NCBI RefSeq assembly: GCF_900110125.1
Contig: NZ_FOCN01000005.1
Location: 142,023 to 206,022 of the forward strand
DNA from: Cryobacterium luteum
GTDB taxonomy: Bacteria > Actinomycetota > Actinomycetes > Actinomycetales > Microbacteriaceae
Reading direction: 5' to 3'
DNA length: 64,000 nt
The notes under the pieces were generated by a model. That model ran no database searches. It saw only the letters and a list, made by a program, of their open reading frames with translations, and had not been told where the DNA came from. This document shows, one piece after another, positions 25,885-34,957 of this stretch. Position numbers and translations under genes: made by a program. Positions within the stretch are counted from its first letter, which is position 1. Each line of letters begins with the position of its first letter.

Positions 25885-27126
25885 GTGAAGGTCATTATTG
25901 TCGGCGCAGGCCTCGCGGGTTTGACGGCTGCTTGGAAGCTGCGTCAACTGGGTCATGAGCCCGTCGTTCTTGAGGCTCGCAGCAGAGTCGGTGGGCGTAC
26001 GTGGTCAGAGAAACTCGGCAACGGTCAAGTCACTGAGCGCGGGGGTGAGTATATCTTTCCAACGGAGTTCGCCATTCGTGGATTGTCCGCAGAAGTCAAA
26101 GTCCCGATACTCACGCACAATGTCCGGTACGCACGACGAACGGTGAGTGGTTCGCATTTGAGCCCCAGCGAGCTGACCGAAGTTACTCTGCGCCTCACCA
26201 ACACGCTCAAACAGATGCTTGCAGACGGCATGCATCGAGTCTCCGTGGACGCAGTTTTCCGGGCCACAATGGGGTCCAATTTTCATACCCACGCGGCGTA
26301 TCGGCGAATGGCAACGTCGCTGGCCGGTGATCCTGACCTGATCAGCGCGGAAGCTGCCCTACTGCATGAGTCCTCCGCCGACGGCGGTTACGTCGAGGAC
26401 GCTGGCAGATTCCTGTGGGGCAACCAGTCGCTTGCCAACGAGCTCGCCCGCATGCTTGGTGCGGCCATACGGCTGGAGTCCCCCATCACGGCGATCGAAC
26501 AATCCCCAACGGGCGTTCAGGTGACCCTGCACGATGGAAGTTCGGTCGATGGGGACTCCGCAGTGCTTGCAGTGCCGCTACCAATTTTGCGTACTTTGCA
26601 TCTTGGGTTCGAGCTCCCGGCCTCACAACGCGCTGCACTTGACCACCGCTCCATGGGCACGGCTGCAAAGCTCGGCGTTCCCCTGTCTCATGTTGATAGT
26701 GACGTTGCGCTCCAGAGCGCCCACCATGCCTGGTGGTCGTGGCGTTCTATGTCGATAGACGGCGAAAATCGTGTGCCGGCGCTCTCGTGCTTTGCGGGAG
26801 GAGGCGGTACCCTCGCCGCACTTGATACGGCGAACGGCCCCCAGCGCTGGGTCGCAGAACTGAAAAAAATGCGTCCCGAATTAGTCATTGACGGGGATGT
26901 CCTGCTCACTGACTGGACAAACGACGAGTGGACTCTGGGGTCATACTCGGCTCCGTCTCTCGATTGGACAGAAGAAGACACCTCCGCGTTCGACTCGGCG
27001 GCGGGGCTCGTCGCAATCGCGGGTGAGCATACTGGCCTGCAGCAGTCCCTGAATGGTGCCGTCGTGTCCGGCTATCGAGCAGCCAAAGCGATTTCCGATC
27101 GAGCTCACGAACGTCAAACTCAATAA
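25885..27126 (+). CDS. Flavin-dependent amine oxidase (first of pair)
   Basis: A 413-residue FAD enzyme that should oxidise amines to aldehydes/imines with H2O2 formation. The dinucleotide motif VGAGLAGLTAAWKL is at the N-terminus, followed by EARSRVGGRTW and, at the C-terminus, AIAGEHTGLQQSLNGAVVSGYRAA, which closes the FAD site. Start GTG 25885 follows GAGGAG at 7-nt spacing; an earlier in-frame start has no such site. Its TAA overlaps the ATG of the next oxidase (TAATG). Substrate is probably a polyamine-like compound delivered by the adjacent ABC importer (inference). Confidence 0.88.
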   Translation: MKVIIVGAGLAGLTAAWKLRQLGHEPVVLEARSRVGGRTWSEKLGNGQVTERGGEYIFPTEFAIRGLSAEVKVPILTHNVRYARRTVSGSHLSPSELTEVTLRLTNTLKQMLADGMHRVSVDAVFRATMGSNFHTHAAYRRMATSLAGDPDLISAEAALLHESSADGGYVEDAGRFLWGNQSLANELARMLGAAIRLESPITAIEQSPTGVQVTLHDGSSVDGDSAVLAVPLPILRTLHLGFELPASQRAALDHRSMGTAAKLGVPLSHVDSDVALQSAHHAWWSWRSMSIDGENRVPALSCFAGGGGTLAALDTANGPQRWVAELKKMRPELVIDGDVLLTDWTNDEWTLGSYSAPSLDWTEEDTSAFDSAAGLVAIAGEHTGLQQSLNGAVVSGYRAAKAISDRAHERQTQ

Positions 27127-28430
27127 TGGGCCAGAGAGTGGAATCAACAGACGTAGTTGTCATCGGCGCCGGATTCGCCGGACTTGTTGCCGCACGAGAA
27201 CTCGGCCGCGCCGGTCACCGAGTGATCGTGCTCGAGGCGCGCGATCGGGTCGGTGGGCGTACATGGACTCAGCATGCCCTCGGACATGAACTCGAATTTG
27301 GCGGCACGTGGGTGCACTGGGTGCAACCCCACGTGTGGGCGGAAATGACTCGATATGGCCGGAGAATCGTTCGCAGTCCGGTCGCAGAAAACGCATACTG
27401 GCTCGGTGCCGATGCCGCGTTGCGAAAGGGCACTCTTGAAGAGTTTATGGCTCTCATCCGCGACGGGCAGCAACAGATAGTTGCAGATGCGCTCACAGCG
27501 ATTCCGCGTGCGGTGGACCCCACCGCTGGAGCAATCACCGAATGCGACGAACAATCATTGCAGCAGCGCCTGGACGAAATCGTCCTCGACGATGAGGCCC
27601 GCGCCGCGAACGAATCCGTGTGGGTAGGGCACGTAAATGCCCCACTGCGCGAGGTGGGTCTGGCCAGCGCTCTGCGCTGGGCGAGTGCGGCCGGTGGCCA
27701 TTGGCCCCTCATGCATGACGCTTCAGCGACGTACCGCGTCGAGGGAGGCATGTCGTCCTTCACTGCGGCTATCGCCGCGGACGTCGCCGGAGAAATACGG
27801 CTCAACTCGACCGTCACGCACATCGAGCACGATGAGCATGGGGGTACCGTCACCCTCTCCGACGGTCGCCAGCTACGTGCGCAGCGCGTCATCCTGACCC
27901 TGCCCATCAATGCAATCGACGCGATTGCAGTAACACCCCCACTTCCGGCGGTGTGGAGGCGAGCCAACGACGAGCGCGTGGCATCTCAAGGAGTGAAGGT
28001 GTGGATGAGGGTGCGCGGTCGCGTGCCACGGTTTTTTGCTTACGCTTCGCAGCACCACCCGATCTCGGTGCTGAAAAGCGAATTTATCGAGGATGATCAT
28101 TCGATACTGGTCGGCTTCGGCCCGGATCACACTGCCATAGACGTGAGCAGTATCGAACAGGTCCAGGCTGCTATTCGAGTATGGGGCGATGGCTTGGAAG
28201 TGACCGACGTTGCCGCGCATGACTGGATGAAGGATCCGTTGTCGCAAAATACCTGGATGATTCACCGTCCAGGACAACTGACGCGTGATCTATCACAGTT
28301 GCAAGTACCGGACGGCGTGCTCCACTTCGCCGGGTGTGACACAGCGGATCTTTGGGGCGGGTTCATTGATGGCGCAATCGAGAGCGGTCTTCGGGAGGCC
28401 CGGCTCGTTACGGCCCTGCTCACGCAGTGA
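27126..28430 (+). CDS. Flavin-dependent amine oxidase (second of pair)
   Basis: A 434-residue flavin monoamine oxidase related to, but clearly diverged from, the preceding one. It has IGAGFAGLVAARELG, EARDRVGGRTW, the GGTWVHWVQPHVW segment common in bacterial monoamine oxidases and a C-terminal FAGCDTADLWGGFIDGAIESG motif binding FAD. Coupled translation with the first gene suggests either a heteromeric enzyme or sequential oxidation of one substrate. Confidence 0.88.
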   Translation: MGQRVESTDVVVIGAGFAGLVAARELGRAGHRVIVLEARDRVGGRTWTQHALGHELEFGGTWVHWVQPHVWAEMTRYGRRIVRSPVAENAYWLGADAALRKGTLEEFMALIRDGQQQIVADALTAIPRAVDPTAGAITECDEQSLQQRLDEIVLDDEARAANESVWVGHVNAPLREVGLASALRWASAAGGHWPLMHDASATYRVEGGMSSFTAAIAADVAGEIRLNSTVTHIEHDEHGGTVTLSDGRQLRAQRVILTLPINAIDAIAVTPPLPAVWRRANDERVASQGVKVWMRVRGRVPRFFAYASQHHPISVLKSEFIEDDHSILVGFGPDHTAIDVSSIEQVQAAIRVWGDGLEVTDVAAHDWMKDPLSQNTWMIHRPGQLTRDLSQLQVPDGVLHFAGCDTADLWGGFIDGAIESGLREARLVTALLTQ

Positions 28431-28431
28431 A

Positions 28432-28463
28432 GCTGCCGGGCCTCATTCGCTGGGCCCGGCAGC
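28432..28463. terminator. Bidirectional terminator between amine oxidases and ABC operon
   Basis: A perfect 11-bp stem (GCTGCCGGGCC at 28432, its complement at 28453) with a 10-nt loop lies between two convergent stops. It can end both transcripts. Confidence 0.75.
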
Positions 28464-28489
28464 CTCATGCTTATCAACACGGTCCGAAA

Positions 28490-29677
28490 CTAAGTCAGTG
28501 ACACGCCGGCCTCACCGGTGTCGACAAGAAGCACCCCCGAATCGACGTTCCATCTCATCACGGCACGCGTACCGGGCTCGCGCACGATGGTCGAGTGCGC
28601 CTCACGAACGGTGCCGACGCTCCCATCCGGAAGCTGCACCTCACAGCGCCAAGCTGAACCCAGATAGCTCGAGTCCAACACGATTACTGGCAGCGAATTG
28701 ATCCGAGTGGAGTCTGTAACGGTGCCTTCATCGTGCAGAGTTATGTTTTCGGGGCGGATGAGAATTGCCAGGGATGTCGAATCCTGTTCACCGGGAACAC
28801 GAATATCGTGCCCAGAAATATTCAACGTTGTCGTACCGTGAAGGGAATCGACCCTTGAGCCGGAAAGTACGGTGGATTCACCGAGAAAGCGCCCGACAAA
28901 AAGAGTTGCAGGCCTTTGGTAAAGCTCAGCGGGGCTGCCGACCTGCTCGATCCGCCCATTGTTGAAGACCGCAATCCGGTCAGAAAGGGAAAGCGCCTCC
29001 TCCTGGTCGTGCGTAACGTACACAAAAGTTGATCCCACCTCACGGTGAATTCGCTTGATCTCTTTCTGAAGCCATTCGCGCAATTTCTTGTCGAGGGCAC
29101 CGAGCGGCTCATCCATGAGCAATACGCGGGGCTGATAAACGAGTGCACGCGCGAGGGCCACGCGCTGTTGTTGCCCCCCTGAGAGCTCCGTCGGGTATCG
29201 ATCGCCGAACTCTCCCATGCGCACCATCTGAAGCGCACCGGCGATCATCGTCTTCTGTTCGGATCTCGAAATTTTACGCCGATCGAGCGGATATGCAATG
29301 TTCTCAGCGACGGTTTTGTGCGGGAACAGCGCATAGTTTTGAAAAACCATGCCGATGTCTCGTTTATGTGCTGGCAGCTTGGCAACTGGCTTGCCGTAGA
29401 TGTGTAGCAGCCCCTCCGTTGCCGAGACGAAGCCAGCAATCATGTTCAGAGTCGTCGTCTTGCCCGACCCGGACGGGCCGAGGAACGTCATGAATTCTCC
29501 CGGCTCAATAACGAGGCTGATGTCGTCAACTACGGCTTTCTTCCCATAACGTTTGGTCACAGCCCGAAGACTGATCCCCGCGTCATTGATTACGCCGATG
29601 ATCTGGGTATTCAGATTTAATTGCCGAAGTTCCTGTTCGTGAATGTCAGGTGCGGCGTCAATACTGTCCGGTCTCAT
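28490..29677 (-). CDS. ABC importer ATP-binding protein (PotA-like)
   Basis: The 395-residue ATPase of a spermidine/putrescine-type importer. Walker A GPSGSGKTT, Q-loop FQNYALFP, signature LSGGQQQRVALARAL, Walker B VLLMDEPLGALD and THDQ are intact, with a C-terminal TOBE domain (about residues 290-390). An N-terminal extension of about 35 residues precedes the first strand. Its ATG overlaps the permease stop (ATGA). Last gene of the SBP-permease-permease-ATPase operon. Confidence 0.92.
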   Translation of the reverse strand: MRPDSIDAAPDIHEQELRQLNLNTQIIGVINDAGISLRAVTKRYGKKAVVDDISLVIEPGEFMTFLGPSGSGKTTTLNMIAGFVSATEGLLHIYGKPVAKLPAHKRDIGMVFQNYALFPHKTVAENIAYPLDRRKISRSEQKTMIAGALQMVRMGEFGDRYPTELSGGQQQRVALARALVYQPRVLLMDEPLGALDKKLREWLQKEIKRIHREVGSTFVYVTHDQEEALSLSDRIAVFNNGRIEQVGSPAELYQRPATLFVGRFLGESTVLSGSRVDSLHGTTTLNISGHDIRVPGEQDSTSLAILIRPENITLHDEGTVTDSTRINSLPVIVLDSSYLGSAWRCEVQLPDGSVGTVREAHSTIVREPGTRAVMRWNVDSGVLLVDTGEAGVSLT

Positions 29678-30459
29678 GCCGAAACTCGCTTTCTTTTGCG
29701 GGTAGCAAATTGTGCAGTGAGCATCACAATCACAGATGTGAACATTGCGACAACAGCCACCGCGGCGACAGTCGGGTCACTCGCCTGGGTCACGCTGTTG
29801 TAAATCTTCACGGGCAAAGTTTGCAGCTGCGGGCTTTGAATAAAGAGGGACAAAATAATTTCGTCGAAAGAAGTCACGAATGCGAACAGCGCACCAGCTG
29901 TCACTCCCGGCATTATCAGTGGAAGGGTGATGCTGAAAAATGTTCGAAGTCGACCCGCTCCCAAGGTAGCCGAAGCCTGTTCCAAGCGTGGGTCTACCCC
30001 CTGCAGTGAGGCCGTTACGTTGATGATGACCAAAGGGAGTGCAACAACCGTGTGAGCGAGCACAAATCCGGGGAGAGTGCCCAACAGGTTGAATCGCAGG
30101 AAGAGGGAGTACAGCCCGATGGCGATCACAATGCCGGGCACAATAAGCGGGGTGAGGAAGAAGTTCTCCAACAAGGACTTTCCGCGAAATCTAACTTTAG
30201 ATAATCCGATAGCCGCCATGATTCCCAGGGCCGTAGCGACAACCATGGTGATGAGCGCAACCTGCAGTGATGAGCCCAACGCTCGCATCCATGACGGATC
30301 GGTGAAGAAGTTCGCGTACCACTGCAGGGAAAAGCCCTGGGGCGGAAAATTGAACGACGCCGCCGAATTGAACGACATCGGAATGATGACCAGAGTTGGA
30401 AGCAACAACCAGAGGACGGTGAGAACGGCCAGGGCGCTCAAAGCGCGTTTCAGCGTCAT
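29674..30459 (-). CDS. ABC importer permease (PotC-like)
   Basis: A 261-residue inner-membrane subunit with six predicted helices and the EAA-loop-type stretch LEQASATLGAGRLRTFFSITLPL that docks onto the ATPase. Start ATG 30459 overlaps the preceding permease stop (ATGA); the frame is open far upstream but only as antisense-like sequence of that gene. Family: spermidine/putrescine permease II. Confidence 0.9.
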   Translation of the reverse strand: MTLKRALSALAVLTVLWLLLPTLVIIPMSFNSAASFNFPPQGFSLQWYANFFTDPSWMRALGSSLQVALITMVVATALGIMAAIGLSKVRFRGKSLLENFFLTPLIVPGIVIAIGLYSLFLRFNLLGTLPGFVLAHTVVALPLVIINVTASLQGVDPRLEQASATLGAGRLRTFFSITLPLIMPGVTAGALFAFVTSFDEIILSLFIQSPQLQTLPVKIYNSVTQASDPTVAAVAVVAMFTSVIVMLTAQFATRKRKRVSA

Positions 30460-31364
30460 TTTGTTCTCCCCGCAAACAGGCTCGTGCCCTTGGAGGCGCG
30501 TCCCACAAGAGCAAGGACCACGATTGTGGTCGTTAGCATGAAGATGCCCAGCGCGGTGCCGTGACCCCACATCAGGAACCCACTGATCTGCTGGTACATG
30601 AGTGCAGACATCATGATTTCCTTTGACGAGCCGAGCAACGCGGGGATGATGTAGAAACCGAGTCCCAAAATGAAGACCGTGACCGAGCCTGCAAATATCC
30701 CTGGCCGTGACAGTGGCAAATAGACCGTAAAGAAAGCCGTAACCGGCCTCGCCCCAAGATTGGCCGCCGCGGGAAGCAACCGCTTGTCGATCTTGGCAAG
30801 TGCCGAATATAGCGGCAACACCATGAAGGGCAGCAGCACTTGGGTCATGCCTAAAGCCACTCCGAAAGTACTTCGGATGAGAGGCAGGGGGCCGATTCCA
30901 AACACAGACTCGAGTAGTCCGTTTATAGGGCCCGTGTCCTGCAAGAGAACCATCCATGCGAGCGTTCGAACCAAAATACTGGTCCATAAAGGCAGCATGA
31001 TAAACAGCTGCAACATGTTACGCGTACGATCGCTCACGATTGTCATCAAGTACGCATAAGGGTAAGCGATGAGTAGGCAAACGATCGTCACCAGGAACGA
31101 AGTTCCGAAAGTGCGACCCGCGACGACCATATTCGTCGGAGTAGTAAAGAGCCACACGTAGTTCTGGATACCAAGGCTTGGATCGGTGATGCTCCGAATG
31201 AAGACATCAATGAGTGGCGCGAGAAAGAAGAACGAAACGATGATAAAGGCTGGTATCAGCAGGAGAAAGGGCCGCCAATTTCTCGGCTCACGAGTCGGCC
31301 TTGTCGTGTTACCCCCTGCAGCTGAGAGCTTATTTAGTTCGCGAATTGGAGATAGGTCTGACAT
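30456..31364 (-). CDS. ABC importer permease (PotB-like)
   Basis: A 302-residue permease with six helices after a polar N-terminus of about 30 residues and the docking loop AAANLGARPVTAFFTVYLPLS. ATG 31364 (MSDLSPIRELN) lies 5 nt after the SBP stop with GGGAG upstream. Pairs with the PotC-like subunit to form the channel. Confidence 0.9.
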   Translation of the reverse strand: MSDLSPIRELNKLSAAGGNTTRPTREPRNWRPFLLLIPAFIIVSFFFLAPLIDVFIRSITDPSLGIQNYVWLFTTPTNMVVAGRTFGTSFLVTIVCLLIAYPYAYLMTIVSDRTRNMLQLFIMLPLWTSILVRTLAWMVLLQDTGPINGLLESVFGIGPLPLIRSTFGVALGMTQVLLPFMVLPLYSALAKIDKRLLPAAANLGARPVTAFFTVYLPLSRPGIFAGSVTVFILGLGFYIIPALLGSSKEIMMSALMYQQISGFLMWGHGTALGIFMLTTTIVVLALVGRASKGTSLFAGRTK

Positions 31365-31369
31365 GCCGG

Positions 31370-32488
31370 TTAGCTCCCGGTAACCCATCCGGCCCATGCT
31401 TCCGACAAAGCATCGTAGTTCTCGACCCAGAAGTCGATGTTGGGCGCGTGGCCTGTGGCGAGATGTTCTGTGGTGAGCCACGTCTCCAACGTCGCATCCA
31501 CTTTGGGCTTCGCGTCGATGTTTACCGGCCCATAAGAGGTCAGCTCCGTCATGCGTGCCTGCTGTTCTGCGCCGAGGTAAAAATTGACGGCGGCGAAAGC
31601 GGCTTGTGGATCCTTTACACCTTTGGGGATAGCCGTTGAATCGACCATGATCATCCATTCATCCCACATGGGAGCGACCGGGGCACCGGCTGCAGCCGCG
31701 CCGTAGCCACGTCCAGACCAGACCAGACCCATAGCAGCCTCGCCCGATTCGAGTTGTTGCTGCGCTTGGGCGCCTGAGGTCCAACCAATGACGTCATCTC
31801 CAAGGCCGCGATATTTGTCGAAGGCAAGGTCGATGTCGGCAACGTTTACATCGCTCAGATCTTTACCGTCCGCCGCAAGGGCGAACTCGACCGTCTGGGG
31901 GTCCACGTACGGCGATTGACTGACCGTGCGCTTGCCCGGAAACTTCTTTGTGTCGAAGAAGTCAGCTGCGCTGGTGGGTGGGTTGTCGCCGAACGCGTCC
32001 GTGTTATAGGCGACGACGAGGCCGTAGAGAATGTTTGGCACCATGCACTTGTCTGTGATGGTTCCCTCGGGAACTTTCGAGATGTCGACCTGCGAGTAGT
32101 CATACTCCTCGTAGAGCGTTCCGCAGCCACGGGCGGTGTCAAATTGGGTTGCATTGGTAATGTCCCAAGACACGTTCTTGCTGTCCACCATTGCTTTGAG
32201 TTTGCCCGCATCGAATGCGTCCTGGAGAAAAGTTGCCCCCGATATCTTCGCAAACGGATCCCAGGCTGCGTCACGTTGACCATCCTGAAAAATGCCGCCA
32301 GAGGCGGCGTAAGTCAGCGTGACACCATCGAAAACGCCATCGGGGACAACGCCGGCTACCGGGGTGCCAAGGTCCCGACTCGCTACTGGTTCGGCGTCAC
32401 CTGCGCTTGCGCAGCCGGCGATCAGGAGAGTCGCCACTCCACCCATCGCAATCACGCACAGCTGTCGCTTCAGTTTCTGGTTCCGCAT
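31370..32488 (-). CDS. Extracellular solute-binding protein (PotD-like lipoprotein)
   Basis: First gene of the importer operon, encoding a 372-residue type-2 periplasmic-binding-like protein. The signal ends in the lipobox LLIAGC (Cys near residue 26). Two lobes are visible, including LTYAASGGIFQDGQ early and the GEAAMGLVWSGRGYGAA segment that normally closes the ligand site. It should capture a polyamine or related cationic amine outside the cell. ATG 32488 follows GAAGAAGGA. Confidence 0.9.
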   Translation of the reverse strand: MRNQKLKRQLCVIAMGGVATLLIAGCASAGDAEPVASRDLGTPVAGVVPDGVFDGVTLTYAASGGIFQDGQRDAAWDPFAKISGATFLQDAFDAGKLKAMVDSKNVSWDITNATQFDTARGCGTLYEEYDYSQVDISKVPEGTITDKCMVPNILYGLVVAYNTDAFGDNPPTSAADFFDTKKFPGKRTVSQSPYVDPQTVEFALAADGKDLSDVNVADIDLAFDKYRGLGDDVIGWTSGAQAQQQLESGEAAMGLVWSGRGYGAAAAGAPVAPMWDEWMIMVDSTAIPKGVKDPQAAFAAVNFYLGAEQQARMTELTSYGPVNIDAKPKVDATLETWLTTEHLATGHAPNIDFWVENYDALSEAWAGWVTGS

Positions 32489-32770
32489 GGTGATCCTTCT
32501 TCTTTCACTCCGTTGTGAACCCCGTAAAGACAGATACACACGCACAAGGTGCATCGCCCGCCCTCGGAATCGGTTAGCCCCAACGTAGCAATTGCAATCC
32601 AAAAGTGCGAGCACTTTATCAAGATCAGTGGGTAGGGTCGACGAAAAAGTCGGAATTTTGAGCAGAACGTGATGCAATTTTGCACAACACACACAATCTC
32701 TAGCTAAAGTGCGCTGGCGCCCCCTAGCGAGGGACAAGCGATGCGGTGGAAATGCCGTGCTCCCACGGAA
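32489..32770. other. AT-richer upstream region of the importer operon
   Basis: About 280 bp without a gene. It must hold the promoter of the importer operon and is a plausible second binding region for the Lrp-type regulator, but no firm motif is assigned. Confidence 0.35.
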
Positions 32771-32868
32771 CGGTCAGCGATTCGGCGAACACGGATAACT
32801 GCCGCAGATGCTCGGGCCGCGATGGGTGATTGAAATAGGCGTCGGCTTCGCGCTCGTTGACGCGGCGC
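32771..32868 (-). repeat. Diverged partial copy of the helical-repeat protein gene
   Basis: These 98 bases match 57911-58008 with about ten differences, encoding NEREADAYFNHPSRPEHLRQ and FAESLT in the same frame as the 415-residue protein at 57366-58613. Neither start nor the remainder is present, so it is a decayed fragment of a paralogue, directly upstream of the ParA-like gene. Confidence 0.8.
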
Positions 32869-32968
32869 AGAAAAAATAGCTGCGGGCCGTGGTCGGCCAG
32901 AATGAGTTCGAACCTGGTGCGGCCTTTCTGCCTCACAACGATTACCCGCTTGCTCGTAAGATGAGGCA

Positions 32969-33730
32969 ATGAGAACGGTTGCGGTTTACAGCACCAAGGG
33001 TGGGGTCGGCAAAACAACAGCGGCGGTCAATCTCGCGTGGGAGGCATCCCAACAGTTCCGGGTGCTGCTCTGGGATCTGGACCCGCAGGGCGCCTCAACC
33101 TATGTCCTCAATGTGAAAGCGCGAGTCAAAGGGGGCGTAGATTCGCTCATCCGCGGAAAGACTGAGATGGATGCTGCTATCCGGTCAACCACCTACCCAA
33201 ACCTCGATGTGCTGCCGGCTGATGAGACGTATCGAGGGCTCGACCTGGTCCTCGACGCGGCGAAGAAGTCCACACACCGCCTTGCCAAAGTGCTTGAGTC
33301 AGTGGCGAAAGAATACGATGTCGTCATCCTGGACTGTCCGCCCGGGGCGTCCCTCGTCGCCGAGAACGCGCTCCACGCGGCCGACCTCGCCGTGGTACCG
33401 CTCGTTCCTTCGCCGCTGTCACTGCGGTCACTCGCCCAGGTCAACGAGATCATCGCAGCATCGGACCATCCGCCCAAGGTGTTCGCATTCCTGTCGATGG
33501 TGGACCGCCGCAAACTGGTACACCGTTCTGCCGTCGAATCCCTGCCGCGGGAACACCCACAGGTTATCGACCTCGTAGTTCCCTCGACTGTCGTCATCGA
33601 GCGGATGGGGTCTGAACGCGCCCCGATCGGCATCTACGCACCGGGAACTGAAGCTGCTCGTGTCTTCGCCCGACTGTGGGAGTTCGTCCACTCGGCGTCA
33701 AAGGTTAAACGGAGCGCACGGCTCGAGTAG
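32969..33730 (+). CDS. ParA/Soj-family ATPase
   Basis: A 253-residue deviant-Walker ATPase: KGGVGKTT near residue 10, switch I-like DLDPQGAST near 38 and VVILDCPPG near 118. Such proteins position plasmids, chromosomes or protein complexes. No ParB-like gene is adjacent; the next gene encodes a basic Rho-N/SAP-like protein, and fragments of mobile genes flank both sides, so it may be a relic of an integrated plasmid or an orphan ParA serving another cargo. Confidence 0.88.
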   Translation: MRTVAVYSTKGGVGKTTAAVNLAWEASQQFRVLLWDLDPQGASTYVLNVKARVKGGVDSLIRGKTEMDAAIRSTTYPNLDVLPADETYRGLDLVLDAAKKSTHRLAKVLESVAKEYDVVILDCPPGASLVAENALHAADLAVVPLVPSPLSLRSLAQVNEIIAASDHPPKVFAFLSMVDRRKLVHRSAVESLPREHPQVIDLVVPSTVVIERMGSERAPIGIYAPGTEAARVFARLWEFVHSASKVKRSARLE

Positions 33731-33832
33731 TACGACCGAAGTTATCGTGCAGCGCCTCACGCGCCGATCACAGGGATGTCACTACTGTGGAGAAAACGGC
33801 CCTGTGCCGACGACTCAGTGGAGGTGCGCATA

Positions 33833-34246
33833 ATGGCGCAGACAAAGAAGAACAAGACTACGTCCGTTTCGACGAGCAGCAAGAAGCGTGCGAAGAAGGC
33901 GCTCGCGCGGGCCGAGAAATCGGTGCAGTCAGCCCGCAAAGCTGTCGCCCATTCCAGCACGAAGTTGCGCAAGCAAGCGCAGGCCTTGACCAAACAGACA
34001 CAGAAATTGGCGGCCAAACAGGCGAAAGCGGCCGGCAAGCTAGCGGCCGCGACCAAGACCGCCCGTACCCAGAAGGTGCCCGGGAAGGCACCCAGCCCAG
34101 CCGCCCAGTTGATTGCAGCCCTTCCTCGGCCCTCCGAGCCGACCATGGCCGAACTGCGGGGTAAGGCACGGGAACGCAAGATCGTTGGCTACTCGCGCAT
34201 GAACAAGGCCGCCCTCATAGCAAAATTGAAGTCTGCACGATCCTAA
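33833..34246 (+). CDS. Lys/Ala-rich basic protein with C-terminal Rho-N/SAP-like domain
   Basis: A 137-residue, strongly basic protein. Residues 1-80 are Lys/Ala/Ser/Gln-rich and helical, like histone-type tails; the last 35 residues (TMAELRGKARERKIVGYSRM, then NKAALIAKL) fit the Rho N-terminal/SAP fold that binds nucleic acid. ATG 33833 follows GGAGGTG. It lies 102 bp after the ParA-like gene, so the pair may work together on DNA. Confidence 0.75.
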   Translation: MAQTKKNKTTSVSTSSKKRAKKALARAEKSVQSARKAVAHSSTKLRKQAQALTKQTQKLAAKQAKAAGKLAAATKTARTQKVPGKAPSPAAQLIAALPRPSEPTMAELRGKARERKIVGYSRMNKAALIAKLKSARS

Positions 34247-34588
34247 AACACTCGAGTTTGTGTGCACGAGTGCCGCCATTTCGGGGGTGACACCCCCAAT
34301 TGCTGGCCACGGCAGGAACATCACACGCGCCCAAAGGCGGGCCCGACTATGTTCGACGCCGTCGGCGCGCCGCACCTGCAAGGCTTGACGTGTGCCCGCG
34401 GCCAGGTTGTCAGCCCTATCAAGACCGCGTCCTGTGGATGCCCTCGTACCCGCCCGAATGGTCTGCCGTCGATTGGATCACCACTCGTATCGAGGGAGGG
34501 ATAGCGAACACCACACCCACTGGTGCCGGCGCCACGCGGTCATGGGACGGTGCAGGGTGAAGGAATCTCAAGAGATTCCGACGCTTTG
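34247..34588. other. Intergenic stretch, no convincing gene
   Basis: Contains the adjacent inverted repeat GGGGGTG-A-CACCCCC at 34283-34297, which may terminate the upstream gene. Open frames here lack family resemblance and good start sites. Confidence 0.4.
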
Positions 34589-34819
34589 CTAGGCTGCGTG
34601 CGGCGCTTCGAATGGCGCTGCGTCTCGTTCGGCGCGCAGCTGGGACCGTGCCGCGTGTTCTACCAGCACGGGGATGAAGTCCCGGATGGGCTTGTCGGAG
34701 AGCGAGCCGTGACACTCCGTAACCACTGATTTGACCCGCCCTGTCGGCAGATCGGCGTACCGTACCTCGAGCCGACGCACCACATCGTCGACCGCATTCT
34801 TCTCCTGCTTTGAGTCCAT
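34589..34819 (-). CDS. Small three-helix-bundle-type protein
   Basis: A 76-residue acidic/basic helical protein (MDSKQEKNAVDDVVRRLEVRYAD...). The pattern VVRRLxxRYADLPxxxVxxVV followed by PIRDFIPVLVEHAARxxL matches a small actinobacterial family described as a three-helix bundle dimerisation domain. Function unknown. The perfect palindrome CCCCCAATTGGGGG at 34865 lies 45 bp upstream of its start. Confidence 0.65.
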   Translation of the reverse strand: MDSKQEKNAVDDVVRRLEVRYADLPTGRVKSVVTECHGSLSDKPIRDFIPVLVEHAARSQLRAERDAAPFEAPHAA

Positions 34820-34957
34820 AACTTATTGTGGCTGCATTCCGTCTCGGTCTGAGCACGTCCCATCCCCCCAATTGGGGGAGAACGAGACATTTCTCGCGAC
34901 TCGATCAGGTTTGCGCGCTCGACCAGTTCCTGACCGCGCGAGTGAATCTTTGGGGCC

